From JAYVSZ01 sp043774925 (GTDB taxonomy: Bacteria > Pseudomonadota > Gammaproteobacteria > Burkholderiales > Methylophilaceae), in assembly GCA_043774925.1 (NCBI GenBank), contig JAYVSZ010000036.1, positions 1 through 25,313 on the forward strand: 25,313 nt of DNA. The letters run 5' to 3'. The notes below the pieces were generated by a model. That model saw only the letters and a list, made by a program, of their open reading frames with translations, was not told the DNA's origin and made no database searches. The position numbers and the translations under genes are program-made. Below, piece after piece: positions 25,298 to 25,313 of the stretch. The stretch's first letter is position 1. The number at the start of each line of letters is the position of its first letter.

Positions 25298-25313
25298 ATG
25301 AGCAACTTAACAA
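25298..25313 (+). CDS. Start of an unidentified gene, cut by the window end
   Basis: AAAGGTG (25284-25290) lies 7 bases before an ATG at 25298, and the frame reads MSNLT to the edge. Only five residues are visible, so no family can be named. The ribosome-binding site and spacing are convincing, and the upstream region is repeat copy 2. Confidence 0.5.

Overview
The window looks like a chromosomal segment of a Gram-negative bacterium, probably a betaproteobacterium; a Methylophilaceae-like methylotroph would fit, but that is inferred from gene content and AT-leaning composition, not from a marker gene. Almost all genes lie on the minus strand. No tRNA, rRNA or CRISPR was found.

Region 1 (1-3570) is a guanidine-type operon read right to left. 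A minus-strand sigma-54 promoter (3125-3140) precedes a clear guanidine-I (ykkC) riboswitch (about 2950-3075). Then come a periplasmic substrate-binding protein, an isochorismatase-like hydrolase (D/K/C triad, biuret/guanylurea hydrolase-like) and an ABC permease, joined by 1-4 base overlaps, and an ABC ATPase. The ATPase is cut after about 124 residues by the end of an IS3-family element that enters from the left edge. A perfect ANR/FNR box lies further upstream (3379-3392). The operon therefore shows nitrogen, ligand and possibly oxygen control, and has lost its transport ATPase.

Region 2 (3572-7261) holds gspB and gspA (type II secretion accessory proteins), then a small DUF5062-like gene and a cyclopropane-fatty-acid-synthase-like methyltransferase. 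The last two share a good sigma-70 promoter with a palindrome just downstream of the predicted start.

Region 3 (7337-23594) takes up two thirds of the window. It is a four-gene minus-strand cluster of Sec-exported DUF11 proteins: a 172-aa protein (A), an about 872-aa protein (B), a 1981-aa protein with a C-terminal outer-membrane beta-barrel (C) and a 2291-aa fibre-like protein with tandem DUF11 repeats and SdrD-like B domains (D). A strong UUCG-loop terminator separates B from C. B, C and D share a recurring two-module unit, and it forms the C-terminus of both B and D. My inference is that this is a surface-fibre or surface-layer system in which C is the outer-membrane anchor or exporter.

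Region 4 (23595-25313) is decayed. It holds an AT-rich gap, a rubredoxin remnant with stop codons, a tyrosine-integrase pseudogene lacking its start and split by an in-frame TGA, and two copies of a roughly 118-bp direct repeat flanking that pseudogene. The second repeat leads into a gene that starts at 25298 and runs off the window.
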